Positions 56,812 through 63,671 of a stretch of 64,000 bases of DNA are shown here, piece by piece. Positions within the stretch are counted from its first letter, which is position 1; every line of letters starts with the position of its first letter. The translations under genes and the position numbers were made by a program. The notes below the pieces were generated by a model. The model did no database searches. It was not told where the DNA came from and was given only the letters and a program-made list of their open reading frames with translations. The DNA comes from Vicinamibacteria bacterium (GTDB lineage Bacteria; Acidobacteriota; Vicinamibacteria; Fen-336), in contig JAMQGV010000045.1 of assembly GCA_025994075.1 (NCBI GenBank), positions 1 to 64,000 of the forward strand, given 5' to 3'.

Positions 56812-57300
56812 ATGAGCGCGCTCGTGATCTCGATCTTCGTGGCGTGGGCGCTGCTGGTGGCGCTCGGCCAGTGGCCCGCGCTCGGCTCGCGGATCGGCGG
56901 TCGCCGCACGCTGGGCCTCGTGCCCAACTTCATGTTCTTCACGTCGAGGATCGTGGGGCACGAGCTGGAGCTGGTCGTGCGCGCTGCGCGGGAAGACGGC
57001 TTCGGGGCCTGGCAGGTCGTGCCCACGGCGCGCCCGCGCGGCCCGCTCTGGTTCCTGTGGCACCCCGAGCGCCGCCACGCCAAGGCCTTCCTGGACCTCG
57101 CGCTGCAACTCACCGGCCTGCGCCTCGCCGGCCGCCGCGCCGAGGCCCCGGACGATCCGGCCTACGCGCGTCTGCGCGAGCTCGCGCGGCAGTGCGTGGA
57201 GCCTGGCGCCCGCTTCCAGTTCGCCGTGCGCGCGCGCGACACGCTGCGCGCCGACGCCCCGGCGCAACTGCTGTTCGTGTCGGAGGAGTGCGGCGCATGA
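56812..57300 (+). CDS. SdpA-like protein, copy 2
   Basis: A 162-residue protein with an N-terminal membrane helix (ALVISIFVAWALLVALGQW) and a soluble part. It matches copy 1 in layout and in the stretch GLVPNFMFFTSRIVGHELELVVR, followed by FGAWQVVPTARPRG, LDLALQL and a C-terminal APAQLLFVSEE like the ILFLSEA of copy 1. ATG at 56812 gives the same length as copy 1; a GTG at 56785 would add 9 residues. ATGA overlap with the SdpB-like gene. Divergent from the GNAT gene over about 50 bases. Confidence 0.5.
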   Translation: MSALVISIFVAWALLVALGQWPALGSRIGGRRTLGLVPNFMFFTSRIVGHELELVVRAAREDGFGAWQVVPTARPRGPLWFLWHPERRHAKAFLDLALQLTGLRLAGRRAEAPDDPAYARLRELARQCVEPGARFQFAVRARDTLRADAPAQLLFVSEECGA

Positions 57301-58049
57301 GCCTCGACGCGGGCGCGGCCGTCGACCTGCTCCGGCTGTTCCTCGGCGCGGCGCTGGTGCTCTCGTCGCTGGAGTGGCTGCGGCTCGGGGCCGAGTGGAG
57401 GCCCCCTTCGTACTGGGCACCTCCCGACGATCGCGCGCGGTGGGCGGTGGTCGTCGCGCTGCGCCTGCTCGCGGGCGTGGGCGTCGCCCTGGGGCCGTGG
57501 CCCGGCGTGGTGCTGCCCGCCGCGCTGCTGGCGGCCGCGACGTCGCTCGCGCTGATGGTGCGCGTGCGCTGGGGGCTCGAGGGCGCCGATCAGATGCAGT
57601 TCGTGCTGAGTGCCGCGCTGGCGCTGGCGGCCGCCGTGCCGGAGCCGGGCGTGCAGCGCGCGTTCCTCGCCTTCGCGGCGACGCTCTCGGTGGCCGCCTA
57701 CACGACCGCCGGGGTGATGAAGGCCGGCATGGCGGCGTGGCGCGACGGCAGCCTGCTGGCGGCGCTGCTGCGCACGCGCCAGTTCGGGCACCCGTGGATG
57801 GCCCGGCTGGTCGTGCCGGGCCGCACGGCCCCGGCGTTCGGGTGGATGGTGATCGTCGCCGAGAGCGCGTTCCCGCTGGCCCTGCTGGGCGGCGAGGCCG
57901 GCGCGCTGGCGTTCTGCGCCGCGGCGCTCGGCTTCCACGTGACCACGGCGTTCGTGATGGGCCTGAACGTGTTCCCGTGGGCCTTCGCCGCGCCGCTGCC
58001 GGCGGTCGTCTTCTGGGCAGGCGAACTGCGCCGACTGCTCGTTCAGTAG
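57297..58049 (+). CDS. SdpB-like HTTM membrane protein, copy 2
   Basis: A 250-residue multipass membrane protein, about six to seven helices, paralogous to the product of 50433-51230 (see there for aligned segments). It lies after its own SdpA-like partner with an ATGA overlap, so the SdpAB module exists twice in this locus, once on each side of lanM. The 3' end overlaps the convergent radical SAM gene by 7 bases. Confidence 0.6.
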   Translation: MSLDAGAAVDLLRLFLGAALVLSSLEWLRLGAEWRPPSYWAPPDDRARWAVVVALRLLAGVGVALGPWPGVVLPAALLAAATSLALMVRVRWGLEGADQMQFVLSAALALAAAVPEPGVQRAFLAFAATLSVAAYTTAGVMKAGMAAWRDGSLLAALLRTRQFGHPWMARLVVPGRTAPAFGWMVIVAESAFPLALLGGEAGALAFCAAALGFHVTTAFVMGLNVFPWAFAAPLPAVVFWAGELRRLLVQ

Positions 58050-60010
58050 ACCAGCCAGTCCAGGTTGGCGGGGCGGAAGTCGCGCGGCACCGGCAGCGCG
58101 AGGGCGTACGTCTCGCGTGCCGAAGCGCCGGCGAGGCGGACCAGCGACTCCTCGAAGATCAGCCCCGCCTCGCGCAGCGGCGCCAGGCAGCGGTCCGGGT
58201 CGGCGGCGAACTGGGCCGCGTCGAATGCGATCGACGTCTCGCCGGGGGCGGCCGCCGCGGCGGGAGCGGGCAGGGAGCCGGCCGCGCATGCCGCGCGCGA
58301 GAGCGCCACGAGCGGCTTCGGCTCGTCCAGCAGGCGCAGCACCTCCGGCGCGAAGCCGGACAGCCGGTAGCGGCGCGGGCCGAAGCCGGGCCGCGTGTCG
58401 TCGACGATCGTGTCCGCGCCTTCGGCGTGCCAGGTCAGCGTGCAGCGGCTCTCGGTGTAGAGCGCCAGCCAGCGCCGGAGCTGCTCGAGCAGCGCCCGCA
58501 GGTGGGCGTGGCCCGCGGGCACGCCCTGCGAGGTCTCGAACACGTAGGCGACGCGCGCGATCTCGTCCTCGGGCAGCGGGTAGATCTCCGCGTACTCGCT
58601 CCACGGCCGCAGCGCCAGGCCGAACTGCGCCGGGACCTGGTGGTAGGGGCTGAAGCGGTGGAACTCGACCGGGGTCAGCGCCACCGGTGGCCGAAGGTGG
58701 GTCAGCTTCGGGATCTCCTTCGCCAGCCGGTCGTACTCGTCGACCTCCTCGCCGGGGAAGCCGACCAGCACCGCGTAGTCGACCAGCACGCCGTGCTCGC
58801 GCGCCAGCCGCAGCAGCGCCACGTTCTGGATGCCGGTCACGCCCTTGCGCATGCGGGCGAGGATCGCGGAGGAGAAGTGCTCGATGCCGGGCTTGACGTA
58901 GCTCACGTGGCCGGCGGCGAGGCTCGCGACCTGGCGGCGGGTCACGTTCGACTTGATCTCGTAGAAGAACTCGACCTCGCGCGGCTTCATGCGCTCGAGC
59001 ACGGAGCCGAAGTAGTCGACCGCCAGGATGTTGTCGGCCATGTAGAGGTAGCGCACGCCGTAGCGGCGCACGACCTCGTCCACCTCGGCCTCGAAGCGTT
59101 CCGGGTGCTTGCGACGGAAGGCCATGCCGCCCGCGTTGAGGCCGCAGAAGGTGCAGTGGTGGCGCTCGCCCCACCAGCAGCCCCGCGACGACTCGAGCGA
59201 CAGCGTGAGGCGCAGGAACGAGTCGAGGCCGTGGCGGTGGAACGCCTCGACGTAGTCCGCGTAGTCGGGAATCGCCAGCGCGTCGAGGTCGCCGAGCGGC
59301 GGCGCGGGCGTGCCGCCGACGCGGCCGTCGGCACCGCGCGACACGAGCCCCGGGATCGCCTCCGTGGAGCGGCCCGCCGCGCGGGCCTGCACGAACGCCG
59401 GAAAGGCGAAGTCGACTTCACCCGAGAACACGTTGTCGAGGAACGGGAAGTGCTCCAGCAGCGCCGCGCCCATCCCGCCGTCGCAGTTGGCGCCGCCGAG
59501 CACGACGGTCTTGTCCGGCCAGCGCTGCTTGACCCGCCGCGCCAGCGCGAGCGCCGCCGTGTTCTGGAGGAAGGTGGTGCCGATCCCGACCACGTCGTAG
59601 TCCACGAGGCCGTCGGCGCAGCGGTCGATCACGGCGTCGGCGCGGTCGCGCAGCGCGAGCAGGTGTTCGGCGAGGGCCCGGCCGTTGCGCCGCCGGCGGG
59701 CGAACGACCGCAGCCGTTCGACCAGCGCCGGCGCGCGGTGGTCGAGGCGATCGTCGTGGAGCGCGCGCGCGAACGCCCACTCGTTGAACGGGAACCAGGG
59801 GCGCGAGGTCAGCTCCGAGAAGGCCTGGAAGCGCTCGCGCGGGGTGCGGCCGGGCAGTTCCTCGAGCAGGTCGAGGTCCCAGTAGAAGACGCGGCAGTCG
59901 ACGCCGCGCGCGACCAGTTCGCCCTTCAGCAGCGCGAGACCCAGCCCGGGGAGGATGCCGGAGCCGAAGGGCGGCTGCACGAGGGCCACGCGAGAGGTCG
60001 AGGAGGGCAA
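58043..60010 (-). CDS. RiPP maturation radical SAM protein (cobalamin-type)
   Basis: A 655-residue enzyme. Residues 1-230 resemble a cobalamin-binding Rossmann domain (VALVQPPFGSGILPGLGLALL, VVGIGTTFLQNT). The radical SAM core has C278-x7-C286-x2-C289 (CWWGERHHCTFCGLNAGGMAFRR), the signature of 'RiPP maturation radical SAM protein 1', a family almost always next to NHLP-type precursors. The C-terminus (about 520-655) is divergent. Relatives are thought to methylate or otherwise modify core residues; the reaction is not known. TTG start at 60010. Follows the S41-like protease gene by 9 bases on the same strand. Confidence 0.9.
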   Translation of the reverse strand: MPSSTSRVALVQPPFGSGILPGLGLALLKGELVARGVDCRVFYWDLDLLEELPGRTPRERFQAFSELTSRPWFPFNEWAFARALHDDRLDHRAPALVERLRSFARRRRNGRALAEHLLALRDRADAVIDRCADGLVDYDVVGIGTTFLQNTAALALARRVKQRWPDKTVVLGGANCDGGMGAALLEHFPFLDNVFSGEVDFAFPAFVQARAAGRSTEAIPGLVSRGADGRVGGTPAPPLGDLDALAIPDYADYVEAFHRHGLDSFLRLTLSLESSRGCWWGERHHCTFCGLNAGGMAFRRKHPERFEAEVDEVVRRYGVRYLYMADNILAVDYFGSVLERMKPREVEFFYEIKSNVTRRQVASLAAGHVSYVKPGIEHFSSAILARMRKGVTGIQNVALLRLAREHGVLVDYAVLVGFPGEEVDEYDRLAKEIPKLTHLRPPVALTPVEFHRFSPYHQVPAQFGLALRPWSEYAEIYPLPEDEIARVAYVFETSQGVPAGHAHLRALLEQLRRWLALYTESRCTLTWHAEGADTIVDDTRPGFGPRRYRLSGFAPEVLRLLDEPKPLVALSRAACAAGSLPAPAAAAAPGETSIAFDAAQFAADPDRCLAPLREAGLIFEESLVRLAGASARETYALALPVPRDFRPANLDWLVY

Positions 60011-60019
60011 GCCCCGATT

Positions 60020-61345
60020 CTAGGAGCAGAGTGCCCTCGCCAGGGCCAGCAGGCCGGCCGCGTCGACCGGCGACTCTTCGAGCAGCACGTCGACGGGCAG
60101 CCCCAGGCCGTCCACGGCGACGCCCGGCCCCGCCGGTTCCAGGCGGGCGGTCGCGATCTGGAAGCCCGTCCCGGCGCTCGGCAGCCACAGCAGGCCCGGC
60201 CGCACCCAGCCGCAGGCGCCTGCGGTGCCGCGGCCGGCGAGGATCGCGCCCGGAAGGGCGGCCAGCAGCAGCGCGAGCAACTCGCCGTCGGAGCCGCAGC
60301 GGTCGTCGACGAGGACCACGAGCCGCGGATGCGTGGTCTGCGCGGACTGGCTGCGCCACGTTCGGCGCGCCGCGCGCCGATGCACGACGCGCGCTGCCGG
60401 GCCGCCGCCGAGGCCGTCGAGCACCCCCTGGACGCTGGCTCGGAGCTCGGGGGACAGCGGCCCTTCGCCGCCGGCGAGGCGGGCCTGGGCCAGGCCCCAG
60501 CGCAGCGCGGGTGTGCGCGGCGACTCGACCTCCCACCCCGCGGCTCCCGTCCACGGGCCGAAGACGTCCGGACCCAGCCACCGGGACAGGAAGTCGGGCC
60601 AGGGTCCGAGCGCTCCGCCGCGGTTTCCGCGCAGGTCGCACACGACGATCCGCCACTCTCGCGGCGGCAGGTCGGGAGCGCCCTGGTGCGGGGCGGGCGT
60701 CGGGACCCGCAGCCAGCCGACGTCAGCCGCCAGCGCACGGGCCTCGGGGAGGTCGGGGAGCGCGGGTTCGGGTTCGGGCGCCAGCGACTGCACCTCGTGC
60801 CAGCGTCCGCCGCTGCGCACGGCGACGGGCGGGGGCCACTCGCCGAGGGCGCGCAGCACGACGACGCCTCGCCCGTTCCGCGCGCGGGCCGCATGTCCCC
60901 GCAGGCCGGCGCCCGGGGCGTGCTCGGCGCCCTCCGCGTCCCGCCATGCGTCGACCTGCGCGACGTCGACGCTCGCCGTGTGGGGGCGCGGGGTGGGCGG
61001 CCCCGGCCAGGGTCCTGTGTGGCGGTCGGGAAACCCGCGTTGCCAGCGGGCCCAGGGCGCGAAGGGCTGGCCGCCGCTTTCGAGGTGCCGGATCCACGAG
61101 TCGAAGAGCGCGTCCCACGCGGCGGGCTCGGCGCACTCCCACCCGGCGTAGGCCTCGCGCAGCGTGTCGCGCAGCAGCGGCAGGTCGCGGGCGAGGGCGG
61201 CGGGCTCGACGCGGGCGCGCGGGCGCGCGAAGGGCGCGGTCGGGGCGATCCAGGGATCGGTGGAGAAGCCGGGCGGCACCGCCAGGCCGCGCGCGCGCAG
61301 CCAGCCGGCCTCGCTCGCTCGCGCGTCCTCGGGGAAGCCGGGCAT
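60020..61345 (-). CDS. S41 (C-terminal processing) peptidase-like protein
   Basis: A 441-residue protein. Residues about 240-420 carry S41 features: IVVCDLRGNRGGALGPW (the DLRGNxGG motif) and VVLVDDRCGSDGELLALLLAALP with a candidate nucleophile Ser352, then GRGTAGACGW, where the general-base Lys of the CtpA type is missing. So it may use a tricorn-like His/Ser arrangement or be altered. The first 200 residues are not recognised (helical, Trp/Pro-rich). No signal peptide. Start ATG at 61345; in an operon with the radical SAM gene, it is a candidate leader protease. Confidence 0.65.
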   Translation of the reverse strand: MPGFPEDARASEAGWLRARGLAVPPGFSTDPWIAPTAPFARPRARVEPAALARDLPLLRDTLREAYAGWECAEPAAWDALFDSWIRHLESGGQPFAPWARWQRGFPDRHTGPWPGPPTPRPHTASVDVAQVDAWRDAEGAEHAPGAGLRGHAARARNGRGVVVLRALGEWPPPVAVRSGGRWHEVQSLAPEPEPALPDLPEARALAADVGWLRVPTPAPHQGAPDLPPREWRIVVCDLRGNRGGALGPWPDFLSRWLGPDVFGPWTGAAGWEVESPRTPALRWGLAQARLAGGEGPLSPELRASVQGVLDGLGGGPAARVVHRRAARRTWRSQSAQTTHPRLVVLVDDRCGSDGELLALLLAALPGAILAGRGTAGACGWVRPGLLWLPSAGTGFQIATARLEPAGPGVAVDGLGLPVDVLLEESPVDAAGLLALARALCS

Positions 61346-61371
61346 CAGCGGTCGATATACTAACCAACCCG

Positions 61372-62277
61372 ATGCCAAGCGCCGCCGCCAGTCCTCTGCC
61401 CCTCGGTCAGGGCGCGGCCCCTGCGGCGGCGAAGGGTTCGCTGCGGGTCGGCTTCGCCGTGCGCGCGCTCGTGTTCGGCACGTTGCCGGTGCGCCCCTTC
61501 CGCTCCACCACCTGGACCCGCCGGCTCGGCCCGAGCGAGGTCCAGGTCTTCGGCGCGCCCGAGTACGGCGTGCCGTTCGGGTTCGATCGCGCGCTGCTGC
61601 TGCTGGCCTGCACGCGCGCGGTGCACGCCAACAGCCCCGAGATCGAGTTCGGTTCGGCTTTCGCGATGCTCTCCGAACTCGGCCTGCCCCCCGACGGCCG
61701 CAACTACGAGCGCCTCGGGCAGCGCCTGCTGCGCGTCTGCAACGCCGCGCTGATCGTGCGCCAGCACCTGCGCACGCCCGAGGGCCGACCCGCCCAGCGC
61801 AGCGCCTTGTTGTGCTTCGACTCGGCGCGGCTCTGGTGCGAACAACAGGACGCCCCGCGCGGAACTCCCAACCCTGCGCGCCTCAGCGCCGACTTCTGGC
61901 GCGAGCTCCGCCGCAGCTTCGTCGCGTTTCCCTGGGAGGCGGTGCGGCAGCTCTCGGACAGCCCGGCGAACCTCGACTTCTACCTCTGGACGGTGGCCCG
62001 CGCCTGCGCGATCCGGCCCGGGGGCATGACGGCGATCCCGCTGGTGGGCGCGGCGGGACTGATGCGACAGCTCGGTCTCGCCTACCGGCAGCCGCGGGAT
62101 TTCCGGCTCAAGGTACGCGGCTGGCTGCGGCGCATCCGAGCCTTCGACGATCAGTGGACGGGTGAGTTGGCCGGCGACACCTACGTGATCGGCTACCGTG
62201 AGCCCGAGCACGACCCGGCCGCACTGCCCTTCCTGAAGGACGTGCGCTCGTCGCGACCGCTCGGTACACGTGCCTGA
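61372..62277 (+). CDS. Plasmid RepA-like replication initiator homologue
   Basis: A 301-residue protein fitting the plasmid-encoded RepA (RepA_C) pattern: FGAPEYGVPFGFDRALLLLA, then EIEFGSAFAMLSELGLPPDGRNYERLGQRL, SADFWRELRRSFVAFPWEAVRQLSDSPANLDFYLW and the C-terminal winged-helix-like RDFRLKVRGWLRRIRAF. In plasmids it binds iterons and starts replication; here it may be chromosomal and orphan, or part of a mobile element. ATG at 61372 is preceded by TATACT (61356-61361), a possible -10. It lies between the divergent S41-radical SAM operon and the precursor genes. Confidence 0.6.
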   Translation: MPSAAASPLPLGQGAAPAAAKGSLRVGFAVRALVFGTLPVRPFRSTTWTRRLGPSEVQVFGAPEYGVPFGFDRALLLLACTRAVHANSPEIEFGSAFAMLSELGLPPDGRNYERLGQRLLRVCNAALIVRQHLRTPEGRPAQRSALLCFDSARLWCEQQDAPRGTPNPARLSADFWRELRRSFVAFPWEAVRQLSDSPANLDFYLWTVARACAIRPGGMTAIPLVGAAGLMRQLGLAYRQPRDFRLKVRGWLRRIRAFDDQWTGELAGDTYVIGYREPEHDPAALPFLKDVRSSRPLGTRA

Positions 62278-62331
62278 GGTCGCGCTCGACGATTTTTTTT
62301 GCGGCGCGCGGGCACGTGCCTGGGGTCGCGC
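62267..62331. repeat. Pair of 19-base direct repeats with T8 tract between
   Basis: CACGTGCCTGAGGTCGCGC (62267-62285) is repeated with one change at 62313-62331, 46 bases apart. The first copy spans the stop codon of the RepA-like gene. Between them is an 8-T run (62293-62300). A 7-base stem CGCGACC (62252-62258) / GGTCGCG (62278-62284) precedes the T run and could act as a terminator. Repeats downstream of a RepA-like gene could also be iterons. The rest of the gap to 62532 (about 200 bases) holds no gene that I can support. Confidence 0.6.
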
Positions 62332-62532
62332 CGGCGTCCAGACCCGACCTGCTCGGGAGCCAAGCAGGGATGGGCGAGAACGCATCGAGCCTCGCTCGCG
62401 TCGACCGGGCCGACCCGCCGTGCCGCGCCCTCGCCCGGGCCCGACCCTCACGAAAGGGGTTTACGCCGCGCGAGGCCGCGCCCAGATTGCTCTCACATTT
62501 CCCCGCGCACACACGGCGCACAGGAGGTCTAG

Positions 62533-62871
62533 ATGAGCCAGGAGACGAACGGCTGGACGCAGGAGAAGGCGAACGAGCAGCTCAACAAGCTCGCGAAGCG
62601 CGCGCAGACCGACATGGAGTTCCGCAAGCTCGCGCTCGCGGACCCCGTCGCCGCGATCGCCAAGGTCGACCCGACGCCGCTCCCGTCGTGGTTCAAGATC
62701 CGCTTCGTGGACAACGCCGGTGCCACGCTGACCGTCGTGCTGCCGGACCCGGTCAAGGCTGACAGCGAGCTCTCGGACGCCGAGCTCGAGCAGGTGGCCG
62801 GCGGCGGCGGCTCGGGCAACCGCTGCGGCGGCTCGTGCGTCGTCTCCTGCGGCATCTCCGCGATCGTCTAG
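62533..62871 (+). CDS. NHLP-type RiPP precursor peptide 1
   Basis: A 112-residue precursor with a perfect AGGAGG ribosome-binding site. Residues 1-91 are a nitrile-hydratase-type leader (AQTDMEFRKLALADPVAAIAKVDP, FKIRFVD, LTVVLPDP) ending ELSDAELEQVAGG, the double-glycine cleavage site. The core from residue 92 is GGSGNRCGGSCVVSCGISAI plus Val112. It has three Cys (98, 102, 106) and three closely placed Ser (101, 105, 109) after Asn96, spaced by four, so up to three thioether rings are possible. Leader and core are almost the same as in precursor 2. Confidence 0.95.
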   Translation: MSQETNGWTQEKANEQLNKLAKRAQTDMEFRKLALADPVAAIAKVDPTPLPSWFKIRFVDNAGATLTVVLPDPVKADSELSDAELEQVAGGGGSGNRCGGSCVVSCGISAIV

Positions 62872-62887
62872 TCCGCGAGCAACGCCG

Positions 62888-62913
62888 GGAGCGGGGGGGC
62901 AGCCCCCCGCTCC
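62888..62913 (+). promoter_or_regulatory. Strong hairpin between precursor genes 1 and 2
   Basis: A perfect 11-base-pair stem GGAGCGGGGGG (62888-62898) / CCCCCCGCTCC (62903-62913) closes a GCAG loop, followed by ACTTTCC. It starts 17 bases after the precursor 1 stop. With no long T run it may be a partial terminator or an RNA-stabilising end, which would set precursor 1 apart from the genes after it. It is also possibly a processing site. Confidence 0.65.
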
Positions 62914-62965
62914 ACTTTCCGTATGCTGACGAGCGGCCCGCGGCCGCGAGGGAGGGGCTTGAAGT

Positions 62966-63298
62966 ATGGTCGAGACCAACGGCTGGACGCAGGACAAGGC
63001 GAACGAGAAGCTGCGCGAGCTCGCGAAGCGCGCTCAGACCGACATGGAGTTCCGCAAGCTGGCGCTGACGGACCCGGTGGCCGCGATCGCGAAGATCGAC
63101 CCGACGCCGCTGCCGAAGTGGTTCAAGGTCCGCTTCGTCGACAACGCGGGCGCCACCCTGACCGTGGTCCTGCCCGACCCGCCGTCGCAGAGCTCGGAAC
63201 TCTCCGATGCCGAGCTGGAGCAGGTCGCGGGCGGCGGCGACGCCAACCGCTGCGGCGGCTCCTGCGTCGTCTCCTGCGGCATCTCGGCGATCGTCTAG
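62966..63298 (+). CDS. NHLP-type RiPP precursor peptide 2
   Basis: A 110-residue near-duplicate of precursor 1: leader 1-90 (AQTDMEFRKLALTDPVAAIAKIDP, then ELSDAELEQVAGG), core GDANRCGGSCVVSCGISAIV (91-110). The last 15 residues are identical to precursor 1, so the two peptides would give the same rings with different N-terminal residues. ATG at 62966 with GGGAGGGG upstream. The gene pair looks like a recent tandem duplication: long runs of identical bases in the leader. Confidence 0.95.
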   Translation: MVETNGWTQDKANEKLRELAKRAQTDMEFRKLALTDPVAAIAKIDPTPLPKWFKVRFVDNAGATLTVVLPDPPSQSSELSDAELEQVAGGGDANRCGGSCVVSCGISAIV

Positions 63299-63307
63299 GA
63301 GGTTCGC

Positions 63308-63670
63308 ATGGCCGATCAGCAGTGGACGTCGGAAGAGATCGACCGGGTCATCCGCGAGACCGTGCGCCGTGGCCAGACGGACGCCGAGTTCCGCAAGCTG
63401 GCGCTCAAGGACCCGAACATGGCGGTCATGAAGGTGGCTGGCCGCGCGATCCCGGAGAGCCTCAAGATCAAGTTCTTCGACGGGACCGGGGCCCACGTGA
63501 GCGTCGTGCTGCCGGAACTCCAGGCCGAAGACGGTGAGCTCAGCGACACCCAGCTCGAGCAGGTGGCGGGCGGCGGGCGCTGCGGCGCGTCGTGTGCGGC
63601 GTCGTGCGGCGTGACCTCCACGGTCAGCGTCGGGCTGCCCGGTGTCGGAGCCGTCGGCGGCTGCATCTAG
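63308..63670 (+). CDS. NHLP-type RiPP precursor peptide 3
   Basis: A 120-residue divergent precursor. The leader (1-89) keeps QTDAEFRKLALKDPN and ELSDTQLEQVAGG but differs elsewhere (no TNGWTQ opening). The core (90-120) begins GRCGASCAASCGVTSTVSVG and continues LPGVGAVGGCI: the shared RCGxSCxxSCG block, then a longer, Ser/Thr-rich tail ending in Cys119. It has four Cys and six Ser/Thr, so it could give a larger product with an additional ring. GGAGG lies just before the ATG; the next gene starts one base after the stop. Confidence 0.93.
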   Translation: MADQQWTSEEIDRVIRETVRRGQTDAEFRKLALKDPNMAVMKVAGRAIPESLKIKFFDGTGAHVSVVLPELQAEDGELSDTQLEQVAGGGRCGASCAASCGVTSTVSVGLPGVGAVGGCI

Positions 63671-63671
63671 C

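Noticed and set aside
62440..62532. Sigma54 promoter upstream of precursor 1
   Set aside because: A TTGC occurs in AGATTGCTC but the GG is 13 bases away rather than 10, so the -24/-12 spacing is wrong.
62920..62930. Separate promoter for precursor 2 (TATGCT)
   Set aside because: The matching -35 position falls inside the GC hairpin and shows no TTGaca-like sequence.
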